64,000 bases of DNA, from NCBI GenBank assembly GCA_031216915.1, contig CM062289.1, forward strand, positions 449,754,866 through 449,818,865, given 5' to 3'. The position numbers were made by a program, and so were the translations under genes. The stretch comes from Pictodentalium vernedei (taxonomy: Eukaryota > Mollusca > Scaphopoda > Dentaliida > Dentaliidae). The notes beneath the pieces are model-generated. The model worked only from the letters and a program-made list of their open reading frames with translations. It was not told the DNA's origin and searched no databases. This document shows, in pieces, positions 11,717-22,661 of the stretch (position 1 is the first letter of the stretch; every line of letters starts with the position of its first letter).

Positions 11717-11953
11717 CCTTTACCCAAAGGTCAAAACCGGCCATCGCAAATCACAAAAATCATCATTCAATTTTCATTATCTTTTAATTTTTTGTCTAAA
11801 AAAATTCCTTATGCAGCTTTTTGGAACGAGCTCAATGGGCTCGTTCCAATGAAAGGTCATAAGCTATGTTTTTGATGCAAAAAATAAAAAAAATAGATTT
11901 TCAAGAATTTTGTTTGCAAGTGTTGTCTGCCTTTCGTGTTAGGTAAAGGGTTA
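11717..11953. mobile_element. TTAA-type palindromic MITE, subfamily A
   Basis: CCTTTACCCAAAGG at the left and TTAGGTAAAGGGTTAA at the right, with core GGAACGAGCTCAATGGGCTC. Arms AAAAAATTCCTTATG / CATAAGCTATGTTTTTG are slightly diverged. Confidence 0.7.
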
Positions 11954-12243
11954 ATTTGCCCCAAACTGGTCAGACTTTGCCCCACAAACCCCATTTGGGT
12001 TCCACATATCTCCATTTTTATCTAAGAATCATATAGATTTTGACCTGAAAACCACGAGAAACGGCACGTATCACATGGTGTGTTCCGATTCCGTATCATT
12101 TTGACGACTCATTCTGATTCCGTATCATATAGACGACTCGTTTCCTGTAGCGCCACGGGCTATCATAACATGCACGTGGATACATTCTATGTGCGTTTCA
12201 GTGATCGACCGAACATTATGTCCCAAAAATGTTTAAAAATAAT

Positions 12244-12495
12244 TTAACCCTTTAACTAACATGAAAAGCAGACGACACTTGCAAAAAAAATTCTTCAATA
12301 ACAATTTTTTTCATTTTTTTTCTCTCAAAAACATAGGTTATGACCACTCGTTGGAACGAGCTCGACGAGCTCGTTCCAACGAGGGGTCATACCTATGTTT
12401 TTGAGACAAAAAATGAAAAAAATAATGAAAATTAACTGGCGATTTTTGAGAAGAGCGTTAGCCTGTTTGGGCCGTTACGTTGGGTAAGGGGTTAA
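12244..12495. mobile_element. TTAA-type palindromic MITE, subfamily A
   Basis: TTAACCCTTTAACTAACATG to GTTGGGTAAGGGGTTAA, with a perfect core GGAACGAGCTCGACGAGCTC and arms CATAGGTTATGACCACTCG. Clean copy. Confidence 0.75.
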
Positions 12496-13245
12496 AATTT
12501 AATCTGTTTATGTGACAGAATTGTTAGATAAATTAATTATAATGTGCATGTCTTGTGATTTGTATCAGATTCTCGGTGGTGTCCACAAATGGGATCTCAA
12601 CTCGCCGGCAAAGTATGTATAACCGACTGTTAGTACATCAGTTCATGTATCAAATTTTGTTTCATAAGAAAGCGCATGATTACAAGTATACATGAATGGC
12701 AATATCTAAGACTCTAATCCCAGGAAAATTCCCGACAACAAAACTTACTGGCAGAGGGTAAGAACTGGAAAAAAACAATCAGAAATTTTTGCCGAGCTAA
12801 CTTCAAAGAACCAATGTCGTTTTCCTTCTCCAAAGTGGTGTTTGTAAAATTCAGCATGGTTGGTAGATAACACACCGTATCGTGGACGCGTGAACAAATA
12901 CAGGTCATTCAAAAAGATGCAACGTGACTGTGCCATCACACGACACTACATGTCAACGGGTCACCTTTTCACTTCACTTTAGGCATTTTCGATTGAACAG
13001 CTCTGTACCTACAGATTTCTCGGTCTTGACAAGCAGTTCAGTACTTCTCCATTTCTCGCGAAATTTCAACGGATGTGTTGCAATCACCTAAAATTGGAGC
13101 TGGGGACTTTTGGATTTGTTCATTAGTCTAGAAGCACTTGTACACTGTACAGGCAACGAATACTGCACTAGACACCACTGTTAAGTCAAAAGATTGACTT
13201 ATTATGATGGAGTAAAAGATTAAATAAAATTCTTCAAGCCTTTAC
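12496..13245. other. No gene seen
   Basis: AT-rich non-repetitive DNA. No supported ORF, RNA gene or element. Confidence 0.4.
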
Positions 13246-13440
13246 CCCTTTACCTAACGTGAAAAGCAGACGACACTCGCAAAAAAAAATTCTTGAATAA
13301 CTAATTTTTTGTCTCACGTTCCAATGAGGGGTCATAACCTATGTTTTTGAGACAAAAAATGAAAAAATAATGAAAATTAATTGGTGATTTTTGAGAATAG
13401 CTCTGGCCTGTTTTTGCCGTTACGTTGGGTAAAGGGTTAA
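13246..13440. mobile_element. TTAA-type MITE with one arm shortened
   Basis: CCCTTTACCTAACGTGAAAA to GTTGGGTAAAGGGTTAA. The left half of the palindromic core has been lost, so only GTTCCAATGAGGGGTCATAA remains. Confidence 0.65.
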
Positions 13441-13783
13441 AAACATTTTGCGAGAATCAACGTCGATTTGTGTTGTTTTCATTGCTACAATCATTTGCGA
13501 AAATCGATTCTTCTGATTCTCGCATGAATTTTATTCCGTGTGAAGTGAATATCATGTTTTAAAACACATTTTACTGTACAATAAAGCCGCCATAAGAAAT
13601 AAAAGTAACCATTGTTCAGGTTAATGCTGAACATGGGCCGAAAAGAGGAAACGCACTTGCGTGACGTCACTAAAAATTTGTTTTAAGTCAAGAAAAACTG
13701 AACAATGGCATCATTTGCCATCACCACAGAATGTCACAGATTTTTCAATAAAATTCTTATTTGTTCACGTAACATATTATACA

Positions 13784-13920
13784 ATTGTGGACTTTTGTGG
13801 TGGTGAATATGATGTGATATGAACCTAAGAAACGTATATTGACCGGGGCGTTATCTGAGATCGATATATGCTTTTTAGGTTCATATCACATCATATTTAC
13901 CACCACAAAAGTCCATAACT
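13784..13920. repeat. Inverted repeat, about 42-bp arms
   Basis: GTGGACTTTTGTGGTGGTGA ... ATATGAACCTAA is repeated in inverse as TTAGGTTCATATCACATCAT ... AAAAGTCCAT, separated by about 50 bp. A foldback element or element ends; no ORF inside. Confidence 0.7.
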
Positions 13921-13954
13921 GTTTTATTATATACACCATCCTCAAAAAACGATC

Positions 13955-14045
13955 TTCTATTTCGTCCCTTGAGTTCCAATGTGTTCTATGTGCCTACTGG
14001 CACATAGAACACATTGGAACTCGGGGGACGATTTGTCAATTAAAA
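13955..14045. mobile_element. Palindromic MITE core (second copy)
   Basis: Arms CCCTTGAGTTCCAATGTG ... CACATTGGAACTCGGGGG with centre TGTGCCTACTGGCACA. Same family as 9405..9487. Confidence 0.7.
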
Positions 14046-14605
14046 GTTCGATAATATCAAACAGAAATATTTTTCTTTAACAATAAAACAGTTATCATCT
14101 GCAGAAAAACATACAAATGAGACGGAAGTCAGGTTGACTGAGCTTGCACGTCGATTGAAATAGAACTAGAGAGAGGATTTCCAAAAGCTATATTTAGAAA
14201 GTTGATATTCTCTGGAAAACCGGTGTACATGGATGTTTGTGAGCTAGTCACATGTATAAGATCCAGCCAATAGAAATGTGGTTATTTATAAAGTATATAA
14301 GAATGTCTGACATGCCACACCAAGTTCAAACGTTTATGTGGTTATTTTGCAATCTGAATGTGGTGATCACCAGCCAATTTACAGACATTTGCGACTCATT
14401 CTGCAGTGAACTTCATGAAGGTAAAGAAGTTAGAGTTGTTTTTGCGGCTTCAGCAAAGCCTTTATTAATGTATGACACAAAGTACTCTTTTATAAACTGA
14501 AAAAAATGATTAGTATATCGTGCGAACATTTTAAATCACTAGTAACATGAAAACCCCAGAGAGTAGTTGCATATTTTGAAATTTTGTCAATAAAATCAAT
14601 CAACT

Positions 14606-14872
14606 TTGCCGCCCTACGGGGATCTATTATTGGATCATGATTGTTCCTAATCAATATAAATGATATTGTCTCAGATCTTACTAGCAGTATTCGCTTATTT
14701 GTAGACGATCCAACCTAATACTTGGTCAGTGATAATCCTAACTAGGCTTTGGTTCTACTGAACGAAGATCTTACTTTGATTGGTAACTGGGCACATGCTT
14801 CACTGGTACAATTTAACCCACACAAGCGGAATTGTTAATAAAATCTTGTAAGAGTAACTAAAACCGGCTAGG
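14606..14872 (+). pseudogene. Non-LTR reverse transcriptase fragment
   Basis: One reading frame gives GSIIGS, LFLININDIVSDL, RLFVDDPT, ALVLLNEDL and NWAHASLVQFNPHK, in the order expected across the palm of LINE-type reverse transcriptases: the G-S-I-x-G block, the INDI block, an F-x-DD catalytic box and the W-A/FNPHK block. Three in-frame stops interrupt it and no 5' or 3' part of a LINE is attached. An old dead fragment; clade not determined. Confidence 0.75.
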
Positions 14873-15535
14873 TATCCGCATCTATTAATGTCAAATAACA
14901 ATGTCCATAAGGCTAAACAAAATTAATCTTTTGATTTTCATGCAGCGGAGCATTCGTTTTTTTCGATCCGCGTTCGTCATATTTATATCGGAGACCAAAT
15001 TCAAAATGTATAAAACTATCATAGGGTGTGATTTTAGCGGTATCACCTCGCGATTTGCGATGCAATATGTCATATACATTGATACAGTATTGTTATTCTC
15101 TTCGCGAACTGCGACACGATTCTCAAATGTATGTACAAAATAAATATTTATTTAACTGGTTGAGGGCTAAATTAGTTTTGGTGGTCTGAATTTGTTCATC
15201 AAAAATTGAAAAAAAATTGTTTTATTACAAATTATTGGAAAGTGCCACCAGGCAGTCTCCAATACTCTGTAATAGAACAAATTTATGCAAACAAACTATT
15301 ATTTATGTTTGATTGAATACGAAACACGTAATATACACGTATATTGCGCCGCGATTTAACTGGAAGTGTGAGTAAATATTCAGTCAGCATTGAAGGTTTT
15401 AGAGCCCGAGACGACTGATTCTTCCGTGGCGGGGGACGGGGGTGTCATAAGGTGTGCTTTAGAGGCGAACACTGATAAAAATAAAACAATGTCAATTATT
15501 GTGAACAGCACTACCCACATTTAACATCTACCTTA
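14873..15535. other. No gene seen
   Basis: AT-rich DNA. Several short ORFs on both strands are not supported by any motif. Confidence 0.4.
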
Positions 15536-15956
15536 CGTAAAGGTCACGTACGTATATTCCGAAGGCCAAATACTCTGAGATACCGATATTCCGAAGGCCC
15601 AATACTCCTCATGTCAGATAGTTCGAAGGCCCAATACTTCGAGGTGCCAATAGACCTAAGGCTCAATACTCTGTAGGCCAATACCTTTTGGGTTTGATTC
15701 TACGAAGGTCTAATACTCCGAAGGCCCAACATTCCGAAGGTCTAATATAGAGCCAGGCGAATCACGATCTTTCTCTCGAATCGAATCTCGCAAAAGGATG
15801 GACACCGAATCGAATCTCCAATCGAATAAACTTTTCAATTGTTACGATACTACGGCCTACTGGTGCTCTCTATCTCCGTCGTAAATCCAATATCAATAGG
15901 CATACGAGGCTATCAGAAAAATGACCGCTACCACTAAGGTGGTCGAAAAAGCCATT

Positions 15957-16033
15957 TATCGCCCTTGGAGTGCAACAAGGCGCCATCTGCAATGCTGAAG
16001 CATTGCAGATGGCGCATTGGTGCACTCAACGGA
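15957..16033. repeat. GCAATGCT hairpin
   Basis: Imperfect palindrome with arms GCCATCTGCAATGCT / AGCATTGCAGATGGCGC, plus outer GGAGTGCAACAAGG / TTGGTGCACTCAA. Related to the hairpins at 3297..3362 and 48146..48216. Confidence 0.7.
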
Positions 16034-16109
16034 CGACATATTGTGCAAACGAACCGAAACGCAATCTCTTCCTTCGCTTCAAATGTCATTATGAATTTTC
16101 CGACTGAAT

Positions 16110-16715
16110 TTGTGCTCTCTAGTTAGACTGGATACGTTCAATCTTATTCATCAGAAAACTGCTAGGGGGAGTTGTTATCTTCAGAATGTCGACAATAAAT
16201 TTGGGATCAAATCAAGAGGTCTTTGGGTTGCCTGCATGATAAAGATAAGCCTGGTTTTGAAGAGTACCTTGATGGCACCTTTGGGGGTCACTGTTGTTCA
16301 AGCTGAGGTCGCGGTCCCTGGAGCTGAGGGAAAAATTGGGGAAAAAACAGTAAAAAGAAGTTCCAGATGTGTAATTTGGGCGTGGCGGCGACCCTGGAAC
16401 ACTTTCTTCTAGAATGTCCAAAATACCAGTCTAAAAGAATAAGATCCACTGGGAGTTTTATGGGGAAGTGGGATTGGAGAATGAAGGACATGTGGTTAGT
16501 GGGAGACTCAAAGGAGAGGGTTAATATGCTAATCGGAGAGATTGGGAAGAATGAGGCAAGGGATGTCATCAAGCAGTTCGTCTCCGAGTCATGAAAGGAG
16601 AGACGAAGCGTGGAAATAGGGAGGCAGTTGGGAGTACAGGGGTAACCATGGCCTTCTCATCCGAGAACCGGGACAAATCAGCGGCCGGCCAAAGTGTTAT
16701 TATTATTATTAAAGA
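16110..16715 (+). pseudogene. LINE 3' end remnant
   Basis: A frame at 16367..16594 contains ATLEHFLLECPKYQSKR, the H-x4-C portion of the Cys/His motif that closes many non-LTR reverse transcriptase ORFs, then a stop and a short 3' UTR ending in TTATTATTATTATTA at about 16697. Upstream frames are broken. Probably the 3' truncated end of a CR1/jockey-like element; exact clade uncertain. Confidence 0.55.
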
Positions 16716-17586
16716 ATTGGGTGAAATCTAAATCTCTGCCGGATTCGATTTTTTTTCTAATACTCGAGATGGAAATTTCGAATCGAATCGAATCAATGAC
16801 AAGATTCGAAATCGAATCGAATCTCGAACGTTCGCCGGACGCTACCCCAAAACCTAATTGTCAGAAGGCCCAGTACGCCGAAGGTTCAGTATATCGAAGT
16901 TCCGATACTTCTGAGGGCTGTAAAGTTGGCCTTTGGAAAATCGAGTCTTCATAATATTGAATCTTACGACATATTGGGCCGTCGGAATATCGGACCTTCA
17001 GAGTTTTGGTTTGTCGGAATATCGGATCTTCAGAGTTTGGGCTGTCGGAAATCGAACCTTCGAAGCAATGGACTTTTGGAATATATCGGAGCTTCGGAGA
17101 ACTGGGCTATCGGAATATCGGATCTTCGGGGCATTGGTCTTTCGGAATATCAGTTCTTCTGAGTAATGGACCTTCGAAGTAATGGGTCTTCAAAATAAAT
17201 GACCAACGCCTAGGTAAATGGCTAAGGTAAGGTCCATATTATTCACTTTCACATTGTATTCAGGCCTGAATGAGCAGTGTAGTTCAGTGAATAAATATTA
17301 ATTATACTGACGCTGATGGCGCAGTCAATCATGTACATTGAGATATGATATGCTTTTCAATTTTCTCAGACGCAAAACAAGCCAGGCGCAGAGTGTCGGT
17401 AATTACCAATTAGTTGAACAGGCTGATGATCAACGCATACATGCTGTTTCTCTTCAATTAATTGCCACAGGGAGAAGCTATTATACTTAAAAACTGATTC
17501 AAAGCATTGTTTAGTTGAGTGTGCTCTTTGAAAATTCCCCTTTTTCCTATTTCATTTTAAGGCCCACTCATATTTGACCCTCACCA

Positions 17587-17826
17587 TAACCCTTTCAAAG
17601 CGAGCGGCCGCTTTTCCGACCAGGAACGTGATACGTCATAATGTCATTAAATAGGATGGCTGTTCAGTGAATGTTTGGGGGGTAGACCAATCAATATTTT
17701 CAACTTGCAGCCTCGGGGCTGCACGTTGAAAATATTGATAGGTCTACCCCAAATAATGAATTTGGAATCTTCTAATTGCTGCCATTGAACTGGCATGGAA
17801 GATACCACTAGAGTTCAAAGGGTTAA
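17587..17826. mobile_element. TTAA-type foldback (GAGCGGCCGC family)
   Basis: Ends AACCCTTTCAAAGCGAG and GTTCAAAGGGTTAA. The core at about 17683..17752 is a palindrome, GGTAGACCAATCAATATTTT / AATATTGATAGGTCTACCCC, around GCAGCCTCGGGGCTGC. A related core is at 46400..46472. Confidence 0.65.
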
Positions 17827-17839
17827 TATCGAGAAGTAA

Positions 17840-18840
17840 AAGGTAGAAGTATTTGAAATAAAAATTCAAGAGGCAATACGTGGTTAAATACGAAAGCTTT
17901 TGTTGTTGTTCTGAAAAAAAAAACAAATTCTGTTGTCAAGAGTCGCTATGTATTCCCAATATGATTCGCAGAAATCGTTCCGATTCAGTTAATGGACTTG
18001 GGGTAACAGTGGGTTTTAATAGTGAGTGTAACCACAGCCCGCCACAAAAGTCTGTTTTATTTCTCGTTATACTCACTGCGCTTTCGATATTGCAACTGAG
18101 AGGGAGAAAGAGATTTCTCCAGTTTATATTACAATATCCCTCCCTTTCTTGACTTGTTGGCATATATTTTGACAATCATTCAGCGTCTATGAATTATTTT
18201 TTTATGAAGACCATGCCATCATGGTATTATGTGCTAGCACTATGTATGACGTAAGTCTCATTCATTATTCTACTTTTACTCTAACCGCTGAAGTTTATAG
18301 TGGTGTTTCAGACGTGAGAGTATTTGTTTTACATGGTTGGCCTAATGAAAATATCGTCATGGCAAAAATGATAGAGTTTAATTTACTTCGTTGAGCTGTT
18401 GGTTTATTTATCATTTAATTACTGTATAAAAATGGTGGTCTTGGCATGTGTGATCGGTTTTCGATGAGTGCAGATAAAAAAAACGTTTTTGAATCGAATG
18501 ATTGTACGTGCGATTGCTACGCTCAATGCAGATTTGTATTTTGTCTAGACTTGTTCAGATTTATTGGGGGAAAAAATGTTCTTGTAAAATAAAAGTGTAC
18601 TTGAAGACAATATTATTATTGCAATTCAGGGTTAAAAAATATAGTGCACAGTTATGGACCCTGACTTACTATATTTGGGCCTTGAAGACCTTTTCGTCAT
18701 AAGCATTTGGGCCTTGAAGACCTTTTCGTCATAAGCATTCTGAATACCTCACCACTGACAGGAAAAATGCGGTCAAATGTCCAGGACACAGTGGAGGAAA
18801 GGCGGTGACCTTCTCGTCTCTTTTCTGGCGCAATAGCTGT
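17840..18840. other. No gene seen; 32-bp duplication
   Basis: The only structure noted is an exact tandem duplication of a 32-bp unit beginning ATTTGGGCCTTGAAGACC at 18673..18736. No supported coding region. Confidence 0.5.
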
Positions 18841-18889
18841 CAGTGGACTTTGTAACTAGGGTGTGTGACTACAGTATTTCCAGCAGACA

Positions 18890-19034
18890 AAATGGAGATA
18901 AAGATAGAAACAAAGCACAACAAAGACAAAAAAAAAAAAGATAAAATAAAAAATAAAAACAAAACGCCCTCTGTCCCAAAATCAAACATTAATCGATTAT
19001 TTGTATCCTGTAGTTTTAACGTAAAGTAGTTGGT
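18890..19034. repeat. Left half of the host repeat disrupted by the Maverick
   Basis: The segment through ACATTAATCGATTA matches the unoccupied relative at about 43318..43395. The partner right half resumes at 37535. The last six bases, GTTGGT (19029..19034), are one copy of the target-site duplication. Confidence 0.7.
19029..19034. repeat. Target-site duplication, left copy (GTTGGT)
   Basis: Hexamer directly before the element's first AG; identical to 37529..37534 just after its final CT. Six base pairs is the duplication length known for Maverick/Polinton insertion. Confidence 0.9.
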
Positions 19035-19590
19035 AGTAGGTAATAAATGAGAGTTCAACCATCATCGTACATGTACGTGTACGTGTACATGTACACCTCC
19101 ATAGGATTTAGTGTTAAAATCGTGTACGTGTACAAGATTTTTAACGTTTTTTAGGGTGCTTTAGAATCCCTTGAGAATTCAAACATCACTGATCGTATCC
19201 AAGAATGACAGAAAACGCATGAAATTTTACGTACAGTACATGTACCGTTTTGATTGAAATCGGCAAGTTTCCCCCCTAGGATTCAGTGTTAAATTGCGAG
19301 CAAAAAAACGTTTTGAGAGTTCTAACATCATCCTCTCGCCGATTCTAACAATCCGCGTCCGTACACGATTTTAACACTGAATCCTATGAGGGAAACTCGC
19401 TTGCAGATTTTAGATCTGAAATCGACTCGCGTGAAGAGGTGATGTTTGAATTCTCAAACCCACTGTAGCGTTTGTCGAAGTGAGACTGGCGCACGTTATT
19501 GCGAGGTGATCTCGACGAGCACTTGATGGAAATGTTTTGAACGAAGAGTGTTGTCGTCGGTGTGTTGGAAATTCGCGAACCCAGTCACGT
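19035..19590. repeat. Left terminal inverted repeat
   Basis: About 556 bp, inverted relative to 36967..37528. It contains CGTACATGTACGTGTACGTG runs near the tip and three copies of a TAGGAT(T/C)(T/C)AGTGTTAAA motif, two in one orientation and one (TTTAACACTGAATCCTA) in the other. Differences from the right copy include a 4-bp indel near 19270. No ORF. Confidence 0.95.
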
Positions 19591-20267
19591 CTTCCTGAAG
19601 TAAAAACTAACACATGTTATCGTTATGAGTGAATGAGGTTTTTTGTTCAAAAGAGTCGATTATGAATATGGTCTGTATTATAGACATCCACGTTTTCTCT
19701 TGATGGGACGGATAGAAATTGAGTTTTGAGGGTTTTTTGTTTGAAAGAGTCGATCTGTAATAGATATTCGTGTTTTGTCTTGATGAGAGAGATTGACTGT
19801 TAAGCGTTCGTTCGAAAAAAGTCAAACACTTATCGGAATGTTTAAAACGCATTTTCCGCTCAATTAGGTTTTGAGTGGTAAAATTTTTAACATATTCATG
19901 ATAGCAATCGGAGTGAGATTTGTAACGAATAAGTTCTCAGCGTTAAAATCAGTTTTCCTTTGTGTGTTGAAACTGTTTAACAGTCATCAAAGGATTCTCT
20001 CTTAATTCGACACTCAGTGAATGGTTGTTTGATGTGTGAATGAAAATCTTTTGACAAATGTAAAAACTACTGTCAAAATGCGTTAAATCAGAAACCGGTT
20101 AGTCATGTACTGTTTAAACGTATTTTTAAACTTCAATTAACACAGTCAGTTGAGATGTGAATATTTTCATATTATTATATTAAGACGGAAAGAGTTTTAT
20201 TACTTAAAACATAAAAATATAATTAAACATTTAATTTTGAAAATAATAAAAACAATTAAAACGAAAG
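19591..20267. promoter_or_regulatory. Left subterminal non-coding region
   Basis: About 680 bp between the inverted repeat and the first gene. An imperfect direct repeat of about 110 bp (19629..19840) is marked by GGTTTTTTGTT(C/T)(A/G)AAAGAGTCGAT. The last 100 bp are very AT-rich and include TATTATATTAAGACGGAAAG at about 20171, a possible promoter for the gene at 20268. An 81-residue minus-strand frame here is likely spurious. Confidence 0.5.
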
Positions 20268-21172
20268 ATGTTTTTACAGATGGATCCTATACATCGAGAT
20301 CTAATTTTACACGAGTATGAACGTGCTAAGAAGGGGATTCAGTCAGCTGATAGGAGCAGACGTCTTGGTGAGATGGAACTCAAACGCGAAGCCACAAAAA
20401 TATTTAAACCCGTGACGGAGGGTCAAGAGCGAAGCAGGAAGGAGATAGTCGAAGAATTGAGACCCATAAAGGAGAGTTCTTTGAGAATGGGTTCGTTGCC
20501 TCCTAGTTTTGGAAATCGGTATTCCGTTCAATCTACACCGGATTACGTTCCCACGGGAATTCAAACAGATTTGAGCGAGAGCGACGATACAGCTTCGACT
20601 ATCACCACTAGTAGCGTCGCATCGTCTGATGATGATGGCGGTAAGAGAGATCAGTCGTATGGATTTTATAAGGATTCGGAGGGAAGGATTTTTGTAGGAG
20701 ACACAGAAGTAGAAATTGACGATGATGAATTGTCGTGGGTTCGAACAAATACGAATTAACCGATGGTCTGCGCAGATTGCTCCTTTACGACAAGCCCAGC
20801 GATTACACGGAACAGGATTTCGACAATTACGGAGACATTCTGGTCCAGACCCACGCCATGAAGAGAAATAACGATGCCAGAGAGACGAGACCCAAAGCCA
20901 ACAGAGGTTACAAGTGGACGAAAGTGGTGAAACCCATATGGGATATGAACAAGAAGTTCGTCGAATCGGTGACTGGCAAAGGGGTGAAAACCACTTTTCT
21001 TCCGAGCGATTCCGACGATCTGTCTCAGCGATTGAGTTTGTTGATGGCGAGCAGACGGGCTGGTAACACGGGATTAGGTAATCAGATAGTTATTATATCT
21101 GACGAATTGTTAAGACAGAAGGTTTTGAATAAAAACCAGTATAAAAGGCTGATGAACGAATTGAAGGATTGA
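20268..21172 (+). pseudogene. Conserved Polinton/adintovirus protein (DUF8207-like), frameshifted
   Basis: Two overlapping frames look like one gene of about 300 residues. The first (20268..20759) starts at ATG with a basic helical N-terminus (HEYERAKKGIQ), an acidic Ser/Thr-rich linker and a block IFVGDTEVEIDDDEL. The second (20735..21172) continues with SNKYELTDGLRRLLLYDKP and TEQDFDNYGDILVQTHAMKR. In invertebrate Polinton proteins a G-D-x-x-V/I-x-I-D block runs directly into the Y-x-L-T-x-G-L block, so a single-base frameshift near 20733 is inferred. An in-frame ATG four codons later (20280) could also be the start. Function unknown; the DUF8207 assignment is from memory of the motif pattern. 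Confidence 0.6.
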
Positions 21173-21176
21173 TGTG

Positions 21177-21198
21177 TATATAATAAGTAGAGAGAAAC
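21177..21198 (+). promoter_or_regulatory. TATA/GAGA promoter motif
   Basis: TATATAATAAGTAGAGAGAA, 114 bp before the ATG of the pX-like gene. Matches the element-wide pattern of a TATATA-type box followed by a GAGA-rich stretch. Confidence 0.5.
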
Positions 21199-21311
21199 AA
21201 ACAAACAAACAAAAATAAAACAGTAAATTTTTACACTAGAATAATAAAAGTATTTAAAAACAACAAAACGATTTACCAGTGAAAAAACAAAATAAATCAT
21301 AAAAATAAAAT

Positions 21312-21692
21312 ATGTTGGTGATAAAGAACAGGGGATACGTCAGGACTTACGTTCAAGGCGGTTCTGGCATCGTCGATTCTATAATGCGAGCGTTCACGAG
21401 CAATGCAGGTAGAAAACTCGCATCGACCGCGTTTGAGGTCGGTAAGAAGACGGCTTTGGATGCTGGTAAGAAAGCCGCTTCCGAAGCCAGTGGTAGGATA
21501 GCTTCTGTGGCTGGCAAGAGGGCAGCCGACGCGTTGATCGACAAGTTGATCAGTCCGCCGGCGAAGCGAGCTGTGTTAGAGCGAATGCCGAAAAGTTGGA
21601 AAGATTTTAAGGATGCTGTGGTGCCCATACACGATTTAGCCAAAATGACGAGTGGATCCGGATTGAAGAGAACTCGCGACGGTGTGATATAA
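21312..21692 (+). CDS. pX-like/core small basic virion protein
   Basis: A 126-residue intact frame. Residues 20-80 form a long Ala/Lys/Gly-rich amphipathic helix with repeated GKKxA steps. Residues 14-19 read VQGGSG, close to the Gly-Gly cleavage sites used by adenovirus-type proteases (consensus M/I/L-x-G-G), except that Val replaces Met/Ile/Leu. The C-terminus has DLAKMTSGSG and a basic tail. Basic proteins of this kind, compared with adenovirus pX or the pVI membrane-active helix, are recurrent in adintoviruses, and position next to the ATPase and penton genes fits a virion role. Function inferred; no catalytic motif. ATG start follows an AT-rich leader. Confidence 0.6.
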   Translation: MLVIKNRGYVRTYVQGGSGIVDSIMRAFTSNAGRKLASTAFEVGKKTALDAGKKAASEASGRIASVAGKRAADALIDKLISPPAKRAVLERMPKSWKDFKDAVVPIHDLAKMTSGSGLKRTRDGVI

Positions 21693-21800
21693 ATAAATAA
21701 TAACATTAAAAACAGAGTTTGAAAAACATAAAAAATTTGCGTTTGAAAAGAATCTAAAATAACAAACAAACAAAATAAAACAAAGATTAACATTAAAGAT

Positions 21801-22606
21801 ATGTCTTGGAACGCGCCGCTACCAAGAGGTCGAATAACGAGTTCTTTCCCAAGAGCATAAGAGGTTTGATAGTGTGAAAATCGAATTGTGGAAAGACCAA
21901 TCTGTTGATGAATCTGTTGTCCCGACCCGACTGGTTGGATTACGACAGATTGTTCGTGTTTGGCAAGAGCTTGTTTCAACCCGAATACAGATTGCTTCGA
22001 GAGTGCATGGATCGCAGATTGCCCAAGGACGTCATAGCCAGAATCTTTGACAGTAGGGAGGAATTCGATAAGAGTGGAGCTCCACTCTCGACCATTTTGG
22101 ACGGTGCGGCGACGGAGCTGATGAAGAGAAATGCATCTTCGAACGTCGAGTGTCGATTTTATGAAAACGCTAGCGACGTTCCGGATCCTAGAGAACTGAA
22201 ATCGGAAGATAAGAATCTCATGATTTTCGACGATCTGCTTTTGGAGAGACAGAACCGATGCGAATCGTATTACGTTAGGGGTCGACACAGCAACGTGGAC
22301 TGTTTCTACCTGTCGCAGAATTATTTTCGATTGCCCAGACAGACGATAAGGGAGAACGCTAATTTTCTATGTCTCTTTCGCCAAGATCTCAAGAATCTCA
22401 ATCACATCTACGGCGATCACGTCGCAAACGACATGAGCGCGGCGGAATTCGGGAGATTTTGCAAGAGGGTTTGGGATGGTGGACTTTACAATTTCGTCGT
22501 GATCGATTTGACAAGCGAATTTAATCGCGGAAAATATCGGTGCGGATTCGACAAGTTTTATGTTTCTGGTGATAATAATAAGATAGAGCATGAAAATAAA
22601 ATTTAG
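21801..22606 (+). pseudogene. Packaging ATPase (FtsK/HerA, A32-like), broken
   Basis: ATP-driven DNA packaging enzyme. The frame encodes a Walker A (KSNCGKTNLL at 21878..21907), a Walker B (LMIFDD, Asp pair at 22229..22234), then LLLERQN, the YYVRGRHSNVDCFYLSQ sensor-like region and LFRQDLKNLNHIYGDH, all typical of Polinton ATPases. Two defects are seen: an in-frame TGA at 21875..21877, exactly at the first glycine position of Walker A, and a frame change between the ATG at 21801 and about 21830, where the frame continuing as TKRSNNEFFPKSIRGLIV is offset from the ATG. Downstream of the stop the frame is open to 22606. Total length of about 265 residues is normal for the family. Confidence 0.85.
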
Positions 22607-22661
22607 AAAATAATAAATCTTCAAATAATTAGTTTTGAATAAAAAAATAAAATTAAATATA

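Larger units (their letters stand above)
15540..17210. mobile_element. Large nested foldback with minisatellite arms
   Basis: The left arm (about 15555..15750) repeats ATTCCGAAGGCCCAATACT-like 20-24 bp units. The right arm (about 16855..17210) repeats the complementary CGGAATATCGGACCTTC-type unit, so the two arms are inverted. Between them, a second inverted pair made of GAATCGAATC repeats (15755..15835 and 16740..16840) encloses a hairpin (15957..16033) and a LINE remnant (16110..16715). Confidence 0.6.

Noticed and set aside
19607..19852. 81-residue minus-strand ORF in the left subterminal region
   Set aside because: It covers an imperfect DNA direct repeat, lacks motifs and sits where Polintons usually have non-coding sequence.
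21353..22288. 311-residue minus-strand ORF opposite the pX-like and ATPase genes
   Set aside because: Antisense shadow. The plus strand carries recognised Polinton motifs across the same bases.
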